Of a DNA stretch of 53,743 bases, positions 8,269-16,580 are shown piece by piece. The notes under the pieces were generated by a model that had not been told where the DNA came from, searched no databases, and was given only the letters and a program-made list of their open reading frames with translations. Position 1 is the first letter of the stretch; every line of letters begins with the position of its first letter. A program made the translations under genes and the position numbers. Origin of the DNA: Candidatus Eisenbacteria bacterium (lineage in GTDB: Bacteria; Orphanbacterota; Orphanbacteria; Orphanbacterales; Orphanbacteraceae); NCBI GenBank assembly GCA_016867715.1, contig VGIW01000013.1, forward strand, positions 1 to 53,743, read 5' to 3'.

Positions 8269-8576
8269 ACGGACGTCCGGGCCCGCCGAATCTTCGCCTC
8301 GTGCATCCGGCGCTGCTCGATGAGAAGGATCTTCTCTGCACGCGTGAGGCGTTTGATCGCCCGTTCGCGGCGAAGCGCCTCGCCGCGCGTAAGACCGCTC
8401 TTTCGGAAGCGAAGCACAACCGGAAGACGCCCGCGGGTGTAGCGGGCGCCGCGCCCCGCGTTGTGCGCCGCGATTCGATCGGCGACGGAAAGGGCCACGC
8501 CGGTATAGAGAGTCGCGTCGGCACACTCGACGATGTAGACCGACCACGAGGTCTTCTTGCGTTTCATCGCGCTCAT
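8265..8576 (-). CDS. GIY-YIG nuclease-fold protein (UPF0213/YhbQ-like)
   Basis: This protein of about 103 residues has the GIY-YIG signature as [16 protein letters not shown]. It continues with a basic helix ([15 protein letters not shown]), LPVVLRF and a conserved [13 protein letters not shown] tail, as in the small UPF0213 (YhbQ) family. Members are linked to nucleic-acid processing; the function is not settled. I chose the ATG at 8574-8576 (MSAMKRKK). The open frame runs about 49 codons further upstream, but that part is divergent from the family and overlaps the promoter region of the opposite gene. It is the first gene of the minus-strand set ahead of thiG but is probably not co-regulated, because thiG has its own promoter. 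Confidence 0.8.
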   Translation of the reverse strand: MSAMKRKKTSWSVYIVECADATLYTGVALSVADRIAAHNAGRGARYTRGRLPVVLRFRKSGLTRGEALRRERAIKRLTRAEKILLIEQRRMHEAKIRRARTSV

Positions 8577-8643
8577 TCTAGCCGGACACCCCTCGTTGGC
8601 AACGGCGAAGTCGTCCGCTATGATCGGCCCTCGAGAGGTGCGC

Positions 8644-9276
8644 ATGAATACCCTTGCATGTCCGTTCCGTCTTCTCTTCGTCGGGAGCAGCGCCTCCTGC
8701 GGCGCCGATCGGCTGCTGGACATCCTCGAGGCGGCCCTTCGAGGGGGCGTCGACGCGTTTCTCCTTCGGGAGAAATCGATGCCGGGCGGGCCGCTCCTCT
8801 CGCTCGCCCGGGAGGCGAGGAAGAGGACCGCGCGCGCGGGAGCCCTCTTCTTCGTCTCCGACCGAATCGACGTGGCCCTCGCCTCCGGCGCGGATGGCGT
8901 TCAGCTTCCCGAGAACTCTTTCACACCCGAAGAGACTCGGCGGCTCCTCGGACCCGAGGGGCGGATCGGGCGAAGCGTTCACGATCCGGCCGGAGCGCGC
9001 GAGGCGGAGAGGCGGGGCGCGGATTTCGTGCTCGCGGGGCCTGTCTTCGCGACCCCGGGGAAGGAGCGTCTTCTCGGGGTTCGCGGGGCGGCCGAGCTCC
9101 GAGCGGCCCTCGGCATTCCAGCGATCCCGATCGGCGGCATCGACGAGGCGCGCGTTCCCGAGATCCGCCGGGCCGGGTTCCGCGCGATCGCGGTCGTTCG
9201 GGCGATCGCCTCCGCGGCTGATCCCGAAGCGGCCGCGCGGCGCCTTCGCGCGCTCCTCGAGGCGCATCTCTCGTGA
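8644..9276 (+). CDS. ThiE/TenI-family thiamine phosphate synthase or thiazole tautomerase
   Basis: This TIM-barrel protein of about 210 residues has LLREK near the N-terminus, SDRIDVALASGADGVQLPE, IGRSVHD, GADFVLAGPVFATPGKE and PIGGID, the phosphate-binding pattern of the ThiE/TenI superfamily. The VQLPE segment and the lack of the usual VHLGQ(E/D)D of ThiE lean towards TenI, the thiazole tautomerase, although synthase activity cannot be excluded. It lies next to thiGHS on the opposite strand, which supports a thiamine role. I chose the ATG at 8644 (MNTLACPF), preceded by GAGAGGTG. An in-frame ATG at 8620 is possible. Its stop overlaps the GTG of mtgA. Confidence 0.8.
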   Translation: MNTLACPFRLLFVGSSASCGADRLLDILEAALRGGVDAFLLREKSMPGGPLLSLAREARKRTARAGALFFVSDRIDVALASGADGVQLPENSFTPEETRRLLGPEGRIGRSVHDPAGAREAERRGADFVLAGPVFATPGKERLLGVRGAAELRAALGIPAIPIGGIDEARVPEIRRAGFRAIAVVRAIASAADPEAAARRLRALLEAHLS

Positions 9277-10037
9277 AACGGAAGAACCGTTCCTCCCGCG
9301 GATCCCGGGCTGAGGATCGGCGCTCCCGGCGGCGGATCTTCCTCTACGCGGTATTTCTCGCGATCGCGGCGACCTTCCTCTCCCCCATCGGCTACCTCAC
9401 ACTCTTCTCGCCCGATGTGGAGAGCCTCCGCTCCGAGAACCCGCAATCGACGGCGCTTCAGAAGGAGCGAGCGGACGAGGCGATCCGCGCCGGGCGTCCG
9501 TTTCGAAAGGAACAGCGATGGGTCCCGCTCCGTCAGATCAGCCCGCATCTCGTGAACGCGGTGATCGTGAACGAGGACGCGACCTTCTACGAACATCGAG
9601 GATTCGATGTTCATGAACTCAAGGAATCGATCCGGAAGAACTGGAGGGAGAAGCGCTTCGCCCGCGGGGCGAGCACGATCACCCAGCAGCTCGCGAAGAA
9701 CCTCTACTTCGGGAGCGAAAAGAGCCTCCGGCGAAAGGCTCTCGAGGCGGTCACGACGGTCCGGCTCGAACGGACGCTCACGAAAGACCGCATCCTCGAG
9801 CTCTACCTCAACGTGATCGAGTGGGGACCGGGCGTTTACGGCGCCGAAGCGGCCGCCCGCCATTCCTTCGGCCTCTCCGCGAGCGATCTCACACCGCGGC
9901 AGGCGGCGCTTCTGGCGAGCGCCATCCCCTCGCCTCGCCGTATGAACCCCGCCGACCCCGGGCCCTATCTCCGGAAGCGCGCCGAGATCACGCTCGAGCG
10001 GATGCGCGCCCGCGGCATGCTCCCTCGGGAGCCGTGA
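9273..10037 (+). CDS. mtgA: Monofunctional peptidoglycan glycosyltransferase (MtgA)
   Basis: This 254-residue GT51 enzyme polymerises lipid II into glycan strands at the membrane. A basic N-terminus and one membrane anchor (about residues 22-45) precede the catalytic domain. The motifs are EDATFYEHRGFD with the catalytic Glu, RGASTITQQLAKNLYF, and ELYLNVIEWGPGVYGAE. There is no transpeptidase domain, so it is the monofunctional type. The GTG start at 9273 overlaps the stop of the preceding ThiE/TenI gene (GTGA), so the two are coupled even though their pathways differ. The gene ends 2 bases before a REP-like inverted repeat. Confidence 0.92.
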   Translation: MKRKNRSSRGSRAEDRRSRRRIFLYAVFLAIAATFLSPIGYLTLFSPDVESLRSENPQSTALQKERADEAIRAGRPFRKEQRWVPLRQISPHLVNAVIVNEDATFYEHRGFDVHELKESIRKNWREKRFARGASTITQQLAKNLYFGSEKSLRRKALEAVTTVRLERTLTKDRILELYLNVIEWGPGVYGAEAAARHSFGLSASDLTPRQAALLASAIPSPRRMNPADPGPYLRKRAEITLERMRARGMLPREP

Positions 10038-10038
10038 A

Positions 10039-10130
10039 GGAATTCGGGACCTGATACCCTATTTCCGGGCCATGAGTCGACTGTTGGGAATGCTCCCTGC
10101 GGGGAAATAGGGTATCGGGTACCGAATTCC
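10039..10130. repeat. REP-like inverted repeat between convergent genes
   Basis: Two 28-base arms (10039-10066 and 10103-10130) are inverted complements at 26 of 28 positions and separated by 36 bases. Each arm contains GGAATTCGG, then GATACCCTATTTCC. The element sits exactly between the convergent mtgA and acyl-CoA dehydrogenase genes, and its last base is the first base of the latter's stop codon. Such arms resemble repeats mobilised in trans by REP-associated tyrosine transposases. It may also serve as a bidirectional terminator. Confidence 0.7.
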
Positions 10131-11281
10131 TACTCCCAGCCGAAGTCGCCCTTCAGGAGCTGGCGAGCGATGATGATCCTCTGGATCTCGCTCGTCCCCT
10201 CGCCGATCGTGCACGCCTTCGCGTCGCGCATGTAACGCTCGACCGCATAGTCCTTGGTGTACCCGTAGCCCCCGTGAATCTGAACCGCGTCGAGCGTCGC
10301 CTTCATCGCGAGCTCGGAGCAGAAGAGCTTGGCCATCGCCGCCGCGGTCATGATGTCCTTCTTCTCGTCCCGGAGGCGCGCCGCCGTGTACGTGAGATGC
10401 TTCCCGCACGCGATCCCCGTCCCCATGTCGGCGAGCATGTGCTGCACCGCCTGGAAGTTCGCGATCGGCTGTCCGAACTGCTCTCTTTGCTGGGAGTACT
10501 TCAGCGCCTCCTCGAACGCTCCCTCCGCGATGCCGAGCGAGAGAGCCGCGATCGAGATCCGTCCCCCCGCGAGCTGCTTCATCGCCTGGGCGAACCCCTG
10601 GCCCCGCTCGCCGAGGACATTCTCCTTCGGCACGCGAACGTCCTCGAAGATCACCTCGCTCGTGTCCGAGGCGCGCCATCCCATCTTGTCTTCCTTCTTC
10701 CCCGCCTTCAGCCCCTTCATCCCCTTCTCGAGAGCGAACATCGTGATCCCCTTCGTCCCCTTCTCCGGATCGGTTCGGGCGAGCACGACGAAGACATCCG
10801 CCACCGATCCGTTCGTGATGAAGACCTTCGTTCCGTTGAGGACGAAATGATCCCCCTTGTCGACGGCGCTCGACTCGATCGCCTTCGCGTCGGAGCCGGC
10901 GTTCGGCTCGGTCAGGCAGTACGCGGCGAGCTTCTCCCCCCGCGCGCACGGTGTGATGTACTTCCGCTTTTGTTCCTCGTTTCCGAAATCCCAAATCGGC
11001 GAGAGGGAGTTCGACGTGTGCGTGAGGAGCGTGAGCGCGTGGGAGGCGTCGACCTTCGCGAGCTCCTCGACGACGAGCGCGTAGCTCATGTAATCAAGTC
11101 CCGCGCCTCCGTACTCCTCCGGGAAGGGGATTCCCATCAAGCCGAGCTCGCCGAGCTTGCGGATCGTCTCGTGCGGGAACGCCCCGCTCCGATCGATCTC
11201 CGCAGCGATCGGCGCGATCTCCTTCCGCGCGAAATCCCGAACCATGTTCCGAATCGCCCGATGTTCTTCGGTGAGATACAT
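10130..11281 (-). CDS. Acyl-CoA dehydrogenase
   Basis: This 383-residue FAD flavoenzyme introduces the first double bond in acyl-CoA beta-oxidation. The family motifs are present: [40 protein letters not shown], the [19 protein letters not shown] helix, [27 protein letters not shown] and, near the C-terminus, [18 protein letters not shown], where the Glu of GEGT corresponds to the short/medium-chain catalytic base. The ATG at 11279-11281 ([10 protein letters not shown]) matches family starts; the frame extends 27 codons upstream without homology. Chain length cannot be read from sequence; the closest likeness is short-chain or butyryl-CoA types. No electron-transfer flavoprotein genes lie nearby. 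Confidence 0.92.
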   Translation of the reverse strand: MYLTEEHRAIRNMVRDFARKEIAPIAAEIDRSGAFPHETIRKLGELGLMGIPFPEEYGGAGLDYMSYALVVEELAKVDASHALTLLTHTSNSLSPIWDFGNEEQKRKYITPCARGEKLAAYCLTEPNAGSDAKAIESSAVDKGDHFVLNGTKVFITNGSVADVFVVLARTDPEKGTKGITMFALEKGMKGLKAGKKEDKMGWRASDTSEVIFEDVRVPKENVLGERGQGFAQAMKQLAGGRISIAALSLGIAEGAFEEALKYSQQREQFGQPIANFQAVQHMLADMGTGIACGKHLTYTAARLRDEKKDIMTAAAMAKLFCSELAMKATLDAVQIHGGYGYTKDYAVERYMRDAKACTIGEGTSEIQRIIIARQLLKGDFGWE

Positions 11282-11383
11282 GTCGGTCCGTCTCCGGGTG
11301 AGGGGCCTCGAGCAACCGCGGGGCCGAGTTCCAGATCGGCGTCCCGTTCTCTTGTCTTCCATTCGAGCGAAAGGCCCGGCCGG

Positions 11384-12109
11384 TCAAACGCCGAGCCGAA
11401 GCCTCGTGGCCAGCATCTCGGGAAGACCCGCCTTCAAGATCTTCGCCGACGCGGCGGCGACGTCATACACTTCGCGACGGAGCTTCAGTTTCCTCTCGGA
11501 GGTGTCGTAGATCCCGAACGACAAGCGCGGATCGTTGTCCCTCGGCTGGCCGACGGATCCCACGTTGATGATGTAGCGTCCGTCCCTCGGGAAAGGAACG
11601 GAGCCCTCGGGGATGCGCACCCCCCGCGCCCCCCCCTCGCGAAAGAACATGGGGAGGTGCGAGTGCCCGATGAAGCAGATCTCGTCGGGAAACGCGAGGA
11701 ACGCCTCCTCGGCGATCGATTGGTTCACGATGTAGTGCCATTCTTCCCGCTCGTTCGGCGAGGCATGCACGGCGTAGAAATCGACGGTCCGGTAGTCCAT
11801 CGGAAGCGTGCGGAGGTATTCGCCGTTCGCCGGCGCGAGCGTCTCGCCCGTCCAGAGCGCGGAGCGCCGTGCGTGGGTGTTGAAGGTCTCGATAGAGGTC
11901 GTCCCGATCGCGGCGGCGTCGTGGTTCCCGAGGAGGACATGCGCGCAGCGCGCGCGCACGCGCTCAACGCATTCGTTCGGATTCGCTCCGTATCCGACGA
12001 TGTCCCCCAGACAGAGAACCTCGTCCGCATTCTCCTCGTCGATGCATCGGAGAGCGGTCTCGAGAGCCTCGAGGTTCCCGTGGATGTCGGAGAGAATCGC
12101 GAGGATCAT
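11384..12109 (-). CDS. Calcineurin-like metallophosphoesterase (YfcE/MJ0936-like)
   Basis: This 241-residue cytoplasmic enzyme has the five metal-binding blocks of the small phosphodiesterase family: LSDIHGN (residues 6-12), GDIVGYGANPNE, GNHDAA, VHASP and GHSHLPMF, then NVGSVGQPRD. Related proteins hydrolyse phosphodiesters or phosphoprotein-like substrates; the natural substrate is unknown. I chose the ATG at 12107-12109 (MILAILSDIHG) because the first beta strand starts there. The frame continues upstream without similarity. It is probably co-transcribed with the radical SAM pair that ends 34 bases upstream. Confidence 0.88.
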   Translation of the reverse strand: MILAILSDIHGNLEALETALRCIDEENADEVLCLGDIVGYGANPNECVERVRARCAHVLLGNHDAAAIGTTSIETFNTHARRSALWTGETLAPANGEYLRTLPMDYRTVDFYAVHASPNEREEWHYIVNQSIAEEAFLAFPDEICFIGHSHLPMFFREGGARGVRIPEGSVPFPRDGRYIINVGSVGQPRDNDPRLSFGIYDTSERKLKLRREVYDVAAASAKILKAGLPEMLATRLRLGV

Positions 12110-12143
12110 CGAAGACTCCCGGAATCCGCGTGTATGCGCCAGA

Positions 12144-14684
12144 TTACCGGATGCCTCCCTCCGCTGCAATCCCGTTGTCGGCTTCTTTTTCGAGAAGGCG
12201 GAATCGCTTCCGGGAAACGACGAAGGCGCGCGCGCTCCTCGGGTCCTCGGCGAGATGCCGGAGGACTTCCGCCGCGCGGCCCTTTCCGTCGGTCCGAAGG
12301 ACCAGCAGGCGGCCGTCCCGTAAGAGATCGACGGAAAGAATCCCCTCGCGAAGGTTCACGCTTCGCGTCTTCCCCTTCGTGGTCTTCTCGCCGAGAACAA
12401 CGTCCGCGCGCGTGAACCGATCGATCGCCTCGCGGAGAACGTCCGCGTCGAGATCGGGCGGGAGGACCGCCTCGTACTCGAGCGCTCTCTCCGTCGCGTC
12501 CGGCGCGGCGTCGCGGAGAGAGAGGGTCTTCCCGGCGAAGACGCGAACCCCCTCCGGCAGCTCCCCGTTCAACGCGGCCTCTGCGTCCTCGATAGCAACC
12601 GGCGCGCGGAAGAAGAGGTCGATCGGCTCTTCCATCCCCGCGTACCCGACCGGAAGCGCCGGCCCGAACGCGACGCGCACCTGCGGGTGAAATCCTTGCG
12701 TGTAGGCGATCGGAAGGCCGCTCCGGCGAAGCGCCATTCGAAAGAGACGGACGACCTCGAGGTGCGAGAGGAACCGAAGCGCGCCCTGCTTCGTGTAGCG
12801 AAAACGAAGACGCGCACGAGCCTCGGGGGGCGGCGGAACGACCGGCTCCTCGGCGGCCGGCGCGTTCTTCTCCCCGATCCGCTCCCGAACGACATGAAGT
12901 CGGTCTCCGCACGCGCGACAGACGCGGCATTCCTCCCGGCAGAACGGCGTCGCGCGCCCCCGCATTGCCCGCTCCCTTTCGCGGAGGAGGAACTTCTTCG
13001 AAAGCCCGCTATCGAGAGAATCCCAAGGGAGGCTCTCGTACGGATGGCGCTCCCGAAGATAGGAATCGGGATCGACCCCGGTTCTTTCGAACGCGCGAAG
13101 CCACCTCTCGTACGAGAAGACCTCGCGCCACTCGTCGAAGCGCGCGCCGGCTCGAAAGACCTCCTCCAGAACGGGCGCGACCCTCCGATCGCCGCGGGAG
13201 AGAACCCCTTCGATGCGGGTCTGGCGCGTGTCGTGACACTTGAGCGTTAAAGCGCGCGTCCTCGGGAGTCGTTCTCGAATCCTCGCCTGTCGTCTTTCGA
13301 TCTCCTCTACGGATAGCTGCGCTTCCCACTGGAACGGCGTGTGCGGCTTCGGCACGAGGCTCGACACGCTCACGTTCAAGCGGAATCCCCTCGGCGCCCC
13401 CTTTCTCCCGGCTCGCCACACTTCGGAGACGAGTGAGGCGACCGCGTCCACGTCCTCGTCCTCCTCGGCGGGGAGCCCGATCAGGAAGTAGAGCTTGAGA
13501 AGATCCCAGCCGCTTCGGACCGCCCGCTCCGCCGTTCGAATCACGTCGTCGCGCGCGATCCCCTTGTTGACGAGCCGGAGCATCCTCTCCGAACCGGCCT
13601 CGGGCGCGATCGTGAAACCGGTCTTTCGATAGCGGGAGATCTCGCGGACCATCTCGCTCGTGAGGGTGCACGCGCGAAGCGAGGGGAGCGAGATCCCGGC
13701 CTGATCGTTCGCGAGGGCGCGGTTCAGCGCGCGGAGCATCGGGAGGATCTCCGCGTGATCCCCCGTCGAGAGCGAGGCGAGGGAGATGTCGTCGTGGCCG
13801 GTGCTCCGGAGCGCGCGGCAGGCCGACTCGACGACGTCGCGCGCGGACCGCTCGCGAAGCGGGCGGTAGATCATCCCCGCCTGGCAGAAGCGGCACCCGA
13901 CCCCGCACCCCCTGGCGATCTCCGCGTACACGCGGTCGTGAACCGGTTGGACGGCGGGGACGAGCGGCGTGAGCGGCGGCGGAAACACCGCGAGGTCCGC
14001 CACCGCGAGACGGCGAGGAGCGGCGCGCCCGGAACGCCCCGCGCGCGAGGGAACGTAGACGCCGTCGACCGCATCGAGACGATCGAGAAGGCTCTCCTTC
14101 CTCCCGTCCCCCTCTCTCTTCCACCGGCGCACCGCCTCGTCGATCGCGAGCACCCCCTCCTCCCCATCGCCGAGAAGGAAGAGATCGAAGAAAGGCGCGA
14201 GCGGTTCCGGGTTCAGCGCGCACGGGCCGCCCCCGACGACGAGGGGAAGGGGCTCTTCCCGCTCCTCCGCGCGGAGGCGGACCCCTGAGAGATCGATCGC
14301 GGCGAGAACATTCGTGTAGGAGAGCTCATGCTGAAGCGTGATGCCGAAGAGATCGAACTCGCGAACCGGCCGGAACGATTCAGATGAGAAGAGCGGGATT
14401 CCGCTTCTCCGCATCTCCTCCTCCATGTCGATCCAGGGAAGGAAGGCGCGCTCTGCGGCCGAACCTTTGCGGCAATTGATCAAATGATAAAGAATCTCGA
14501 GCCCGTGATGCGGATAGCCGACCTCGGCGACGTCCGGGAAGAGAAGTGCCCACGACACCTCCGCCTCGTCGATCCGCGGGCGGTATCCGTTCCGGACGGG
14601 CGGCAGATAGCGGCTCGGCTTCTCGATGTGCGGCAGGATCGCTTCGAGCGCGTCTTGCACGGAACGCACGATCTCCCTCCTCAC
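12144..14684 (-). CDS. B12-binding-type radical SAM protein fused to DUF2344
   Basis: This protein of about 846 residues matches the fused radical SAM family described by TIGR03960 plus TIGR03936 (DUF2344). Its N-terminal part resembles a cobalamin-binding-like region (VVGGGPCALNPEPLAPF, FLLGDGEEGV). The SAM domain has CGVGCRFC followed by QAGMIYRP, then TIAPEAGSERM. The C-terminal part has LRFRYTKQGALRFLSHLEVVRLF and YTQGFHPQVRVAFGPALPVG, typical of DUF2344. The family is uncharacterised; substrates may be RNA or protein. The GTG at 14682-14684 overlaps the preceding stop (GTGA) and fits the family start (VRREIVRSVQ). A Cys-rich segment (CREECRVCRACGD) sits between the two halves, possibly a second metal site. 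Confidence 0.8.
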   Translation of the reverse strand: MRREIVRSVQDALEAILPHIEKPSRYLPPVRNGYRPRIDEAEVSWALLFPDVAEVGYPHHGLEILYHLINCRKGSAAERAFLPWIDMEEEMRRSGIPLFSSESFRPVREFDLFGITLQHELSYTNVLAAIDLSGVRLRAEEREEPLPLVVGGGPCALNPEPLAPFFDLFLLGDGEEGVLAIDEAVRRWKREGDGRKESLLDRLDAVDGVYVPSRAGRSGRAAPRRLAVADLAVFPPPLTPLVPAVQPVHDRVYAEIARGCGVGCRFCQAGMIYRPLRERSARDVVESACRALRSTGHDDISLASLSTGDHAEILPMLRALNRALANDQAGISLPSLRACTLTSEMVREISRYRKTGFTIAPEAGSERMLRLVNKGIARDDVIRTAERAVRSGWDLLKLYFLIGLPAEEDEDVDAVASLVSEVWRAGRKGAPRGFRLNVSVSSLVPKPHTPFQWEAQLSVEEIERRQARIRERLPRTRALTLKCHDTRQTRIEGVLSRGDRRVAPVLEEVFRAGARFDEWREVFSYERWLRAFERTGVDPDSYLRERHPYESLPWDSLDSGLSKKFLLRERERAMRGRATPFCREECRVCRACGDRLHVVRERIGEKNAPAAEEPVVPPPPEARARLRFRYTKQGALRFLSHLEVVRLFRMALRRSGLPIAYTQGFHPQVRVAFGPALPVGYAGMEEPIDLFFRAPVAIEDAEAALNGELPEGVRVFAGKTLSLRDAAPDATERALEYEAVLPPDLDADVLREAIDRFTRADVVLGEKTTKGKTRSVNLREGILSVDLLRDGRLLVLRTDGKGRAAEVLRHLAEDPRSARAFVVSRKRFRLLEKEADNGIAAEGGIR

Positions 14685-16303
14685 GGCTGATCCGCGGCGG
14701 TTCGTTCCCATTCCCGGCGGTTCGCCTCGTCCCGGCGGCTCGTCGCCTCTCCCTCCCACGGCGCCCTCGATTCGGGCGATCGATCTTCGAAGAGAAGCGC
14801 GTCAAGATCGATCCCCGCCTCGCGCACCGCCCGATTCCAGCGCTCGCCGTCCGCTAGTCGGAGAAGGAAGGGGGCGATCTCCTTTCCCCCGAGGGCGAGA
14901 ATCGCTTCGATGTAGACCTCGCGGAGATCGGGCGCTTTGACCCGAAAACCGGCGAGACGACGCCTTTCCCGCGCGAGTGCCGTCTTCATCTCTTCAGGTC
15001 TCAACATCCGGCTCCACTGGAAAGGGGTCCGGGGTTTTGGGACGAAGGGGTGGAGCGAGATCGACACCGTTCCCGTCCTCGCGCCGGCGGAGCGGAATCG
15101 GGCGCGGATCGCTTGCGCGAGACGAAGAATCCCCTCGCGGTCCTCCTCCGTCTCGCGGGGGAGCCCGAGCATGAAATAGATGCGAAGGTTTCGGAAGCCG
15201 GCCCGTCCCGCCCGCTCGACGCCGGAGAGGATCGCCTCGTCGCTCGCGTTCTTGCCGATCCGCGCGCGGAGAGCAGGGGTCCCCGCCTCGGGAGCGATCG
15301 TGAGCGTGCGAAGCCCGCTCCGCCGGAGCGCATCCAGGACCGGATCGGTGAGCTGGTCGACGCGCACCGAGGAAGCGGTGACCAGCCATCCACGCCGGAG
15401 GAGGCCGGCGGCGATCGCCTCCGCTTCCCAATGATCGAAAAGGGCCGCCGTCACGAGCCCGATCGCGCGGGCCGGCTCGCGACCGAGCCTCTCATCCTCC
15501 TCGCGGAAGCGGTCGGCGAGAGCGAAGACGACGTCGGCGGGGACCTGGCGAAACCTCGGGAACGCGGCGCCGACGGTGCAGAAGCGGCAGCGGCGCGGAC
15601 AGCCGCGCGAGATCTCGACGAGAAGGGTGCTTGCGAACTCCGCGCGCGGAGAGAGAATGCGCGAGACGGCCGGATCGGAGGCGATCGCCTCGTAACTTCG
15701 CCGCGGAAGATCTCCGCTTCTCCCGTGGACGGCCGGAACGTAAGCCCCCTCGATGCGCGCCGCCCGCTCCAGATGCGCCCTTCGCGGCAGGCGGAGATCC
15801 TGGAGACGAAGATCGAGGTACTCGAGGACGATCTCCTCGCCGTCCCCCAGAAGGAAGACGTCGACGAACGGCCGGAGAGGTTCGGGGTTCAAGTAGGTAC
15901 ACGCCCCCCCGACGACGACGATCGGATGGCGGTCCTCCCTCTCCTCGCGCCGAAGAGGAACGCGCGCGGCCAGGAGCATGCGGAGAAAGTTCACATAGTC
16001 GTTCTCGAACGAGATCGAGAACGCGAGAACGTGCGCCCCGCCGGCGGGCCGGCTGCTCTCCAGGGTTCGAAGCGGACCGGAATCCTCCTCCGGAAGAAAG
16101 ACCCGCTCGGCGGCGAACCGGCCGCTCCGGCGCATCCGTCCGAGGATCGTCTGGAAGCCGAGGTTCGACATGCCGACCGAGTAACGGTTCGGATAGGCGA
16201 GCGCGACCTCGAGCTCTCCGGATCGGGGCCGGACGCCGTCGTAGAGGGTCTCTCCCCGAAGCAGGGCGGCCCGGTCCTCGATCGCAGTCTTCCGTCTCTC
16301 CAT
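14681..16303 (-). CDS. B12-binding-type radical SAM protein, paralogue of the next gene
   Basis: This protein of about 540 residues is clearly related to the N-terminal two thirds of the downstream protein: YPNRYSVGMSNLGFQTIL, VVGGACTYLNPEPLRPF, FLLGDGEEIV, the cluster motif CPRRCRFCTVG, LTIAPEAGTPALR, FMLGLPRETEEDREG and HPFVPKPRTPFQW. It lacks DUF2344. Tandem coupled paralogues suggest they act as a pair on one substrate or as a heteromer; this is inference. The ATG at 16301-16303 is used here; a GTG directly before it is in frame. A strong promoter at 16416-16444 drives the pair and possibly the phosphoesterase and acyl-CoA dehydrogenase downstream. Confidence 0.8.
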   Translation of the reverse strand: MERRKTAIEDRAALLRGETLYDGVRPRSGELEVALAYPNRYSVGMSNLGFQTILGRMRRSGRFAAERVFLPEEDSGPLRTLESSRPAGGAHVLAFSISFENDYVNFLRMLLAARVPLRREEREDRHPIVVVGGACTYLNPEPLRPFVDVFLLGDGEEIVLEYLDLRLQDLRLPRRAHLERAARIEGAYVPAVHGRSGDLPRRSYEAIASDPAVSRILSPRAEFASTLLVEISRGCPRRCRFCTVGAAFPRFRQVPADVVFALADRFREEDERLGREPARAIGLVTAALFDHWEAEAIAAGLLRRGWLVTASSVRVDQLTDPVLDALRRSGLRTLTIAPEAGTPALRARIGKNASDEAILSGVERAGRAGFRNLRIYFMLGLPRETEEDREGILRLAQAIRARFRSAGARTGTVSISLHPFVPKPRTPFQWSRMLRPEEMKTALARERRRLAGFRVKAPDLREVYIEAILALGGKEIAPFLLRLADGERWNRAVREAGIDLDALLFEDRSPESRAPWEGEATSRRDEANRREWERTAADQP

Positions 16304-16415
16304 CACGCTTCCGCTTCCGCCCGCCGATTCTCGTCGTGGGGATACGCCGCCCGGAAGGGGCGGGAAGATTCAAGATCGGGGAGAATTCGCCGTACGGGCG
16401 ATGCCCGTTCTCCTT

Positions 16416-16444
16416 ATCTTATGGTCGTGCGAACGGGAAGTCAA
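16416..16444 (-). promoter_or_regulatory. Sigma70-like promoter for the radical SAM operon
   Basis: On the minus strand TTGACT (16439-16444) is followed after 17 bases by TAAGAT (16416-16421), close to consensus on both boxes. The start would be near 16409, giving a leader of about 105 bases before the ATG at 16303. Confidence 0.65.
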
Positions 16445-16501
16445 CGCGGCCCGGCCTCGAAGGCAGGGAGCCGCTCTCGGGAGCCGCGCAACCGGACGCG
16501 G

Positions 16502-16531
16502 TTGACCCGCGCGCGGCGGATCGCGTAGCGT
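16502..16531 (+). promoter_or_regulatory. Possible promoter for the SPASM radical SAM gene
   Basis: TTGACC (16502-16507) and TAGCGT (16526-16531) are 18 bases apart and sit 50-80 bases before the TTG start at 16581. The -10 box is weak, so this is a plausible rather than firm call. Confidence 0.35.
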
Positions 16532-16580
16532 TTCGGAAGGCGGCCGCCGGACCCCCGCAAGCCGCAGCAAGGAGTCTCTC

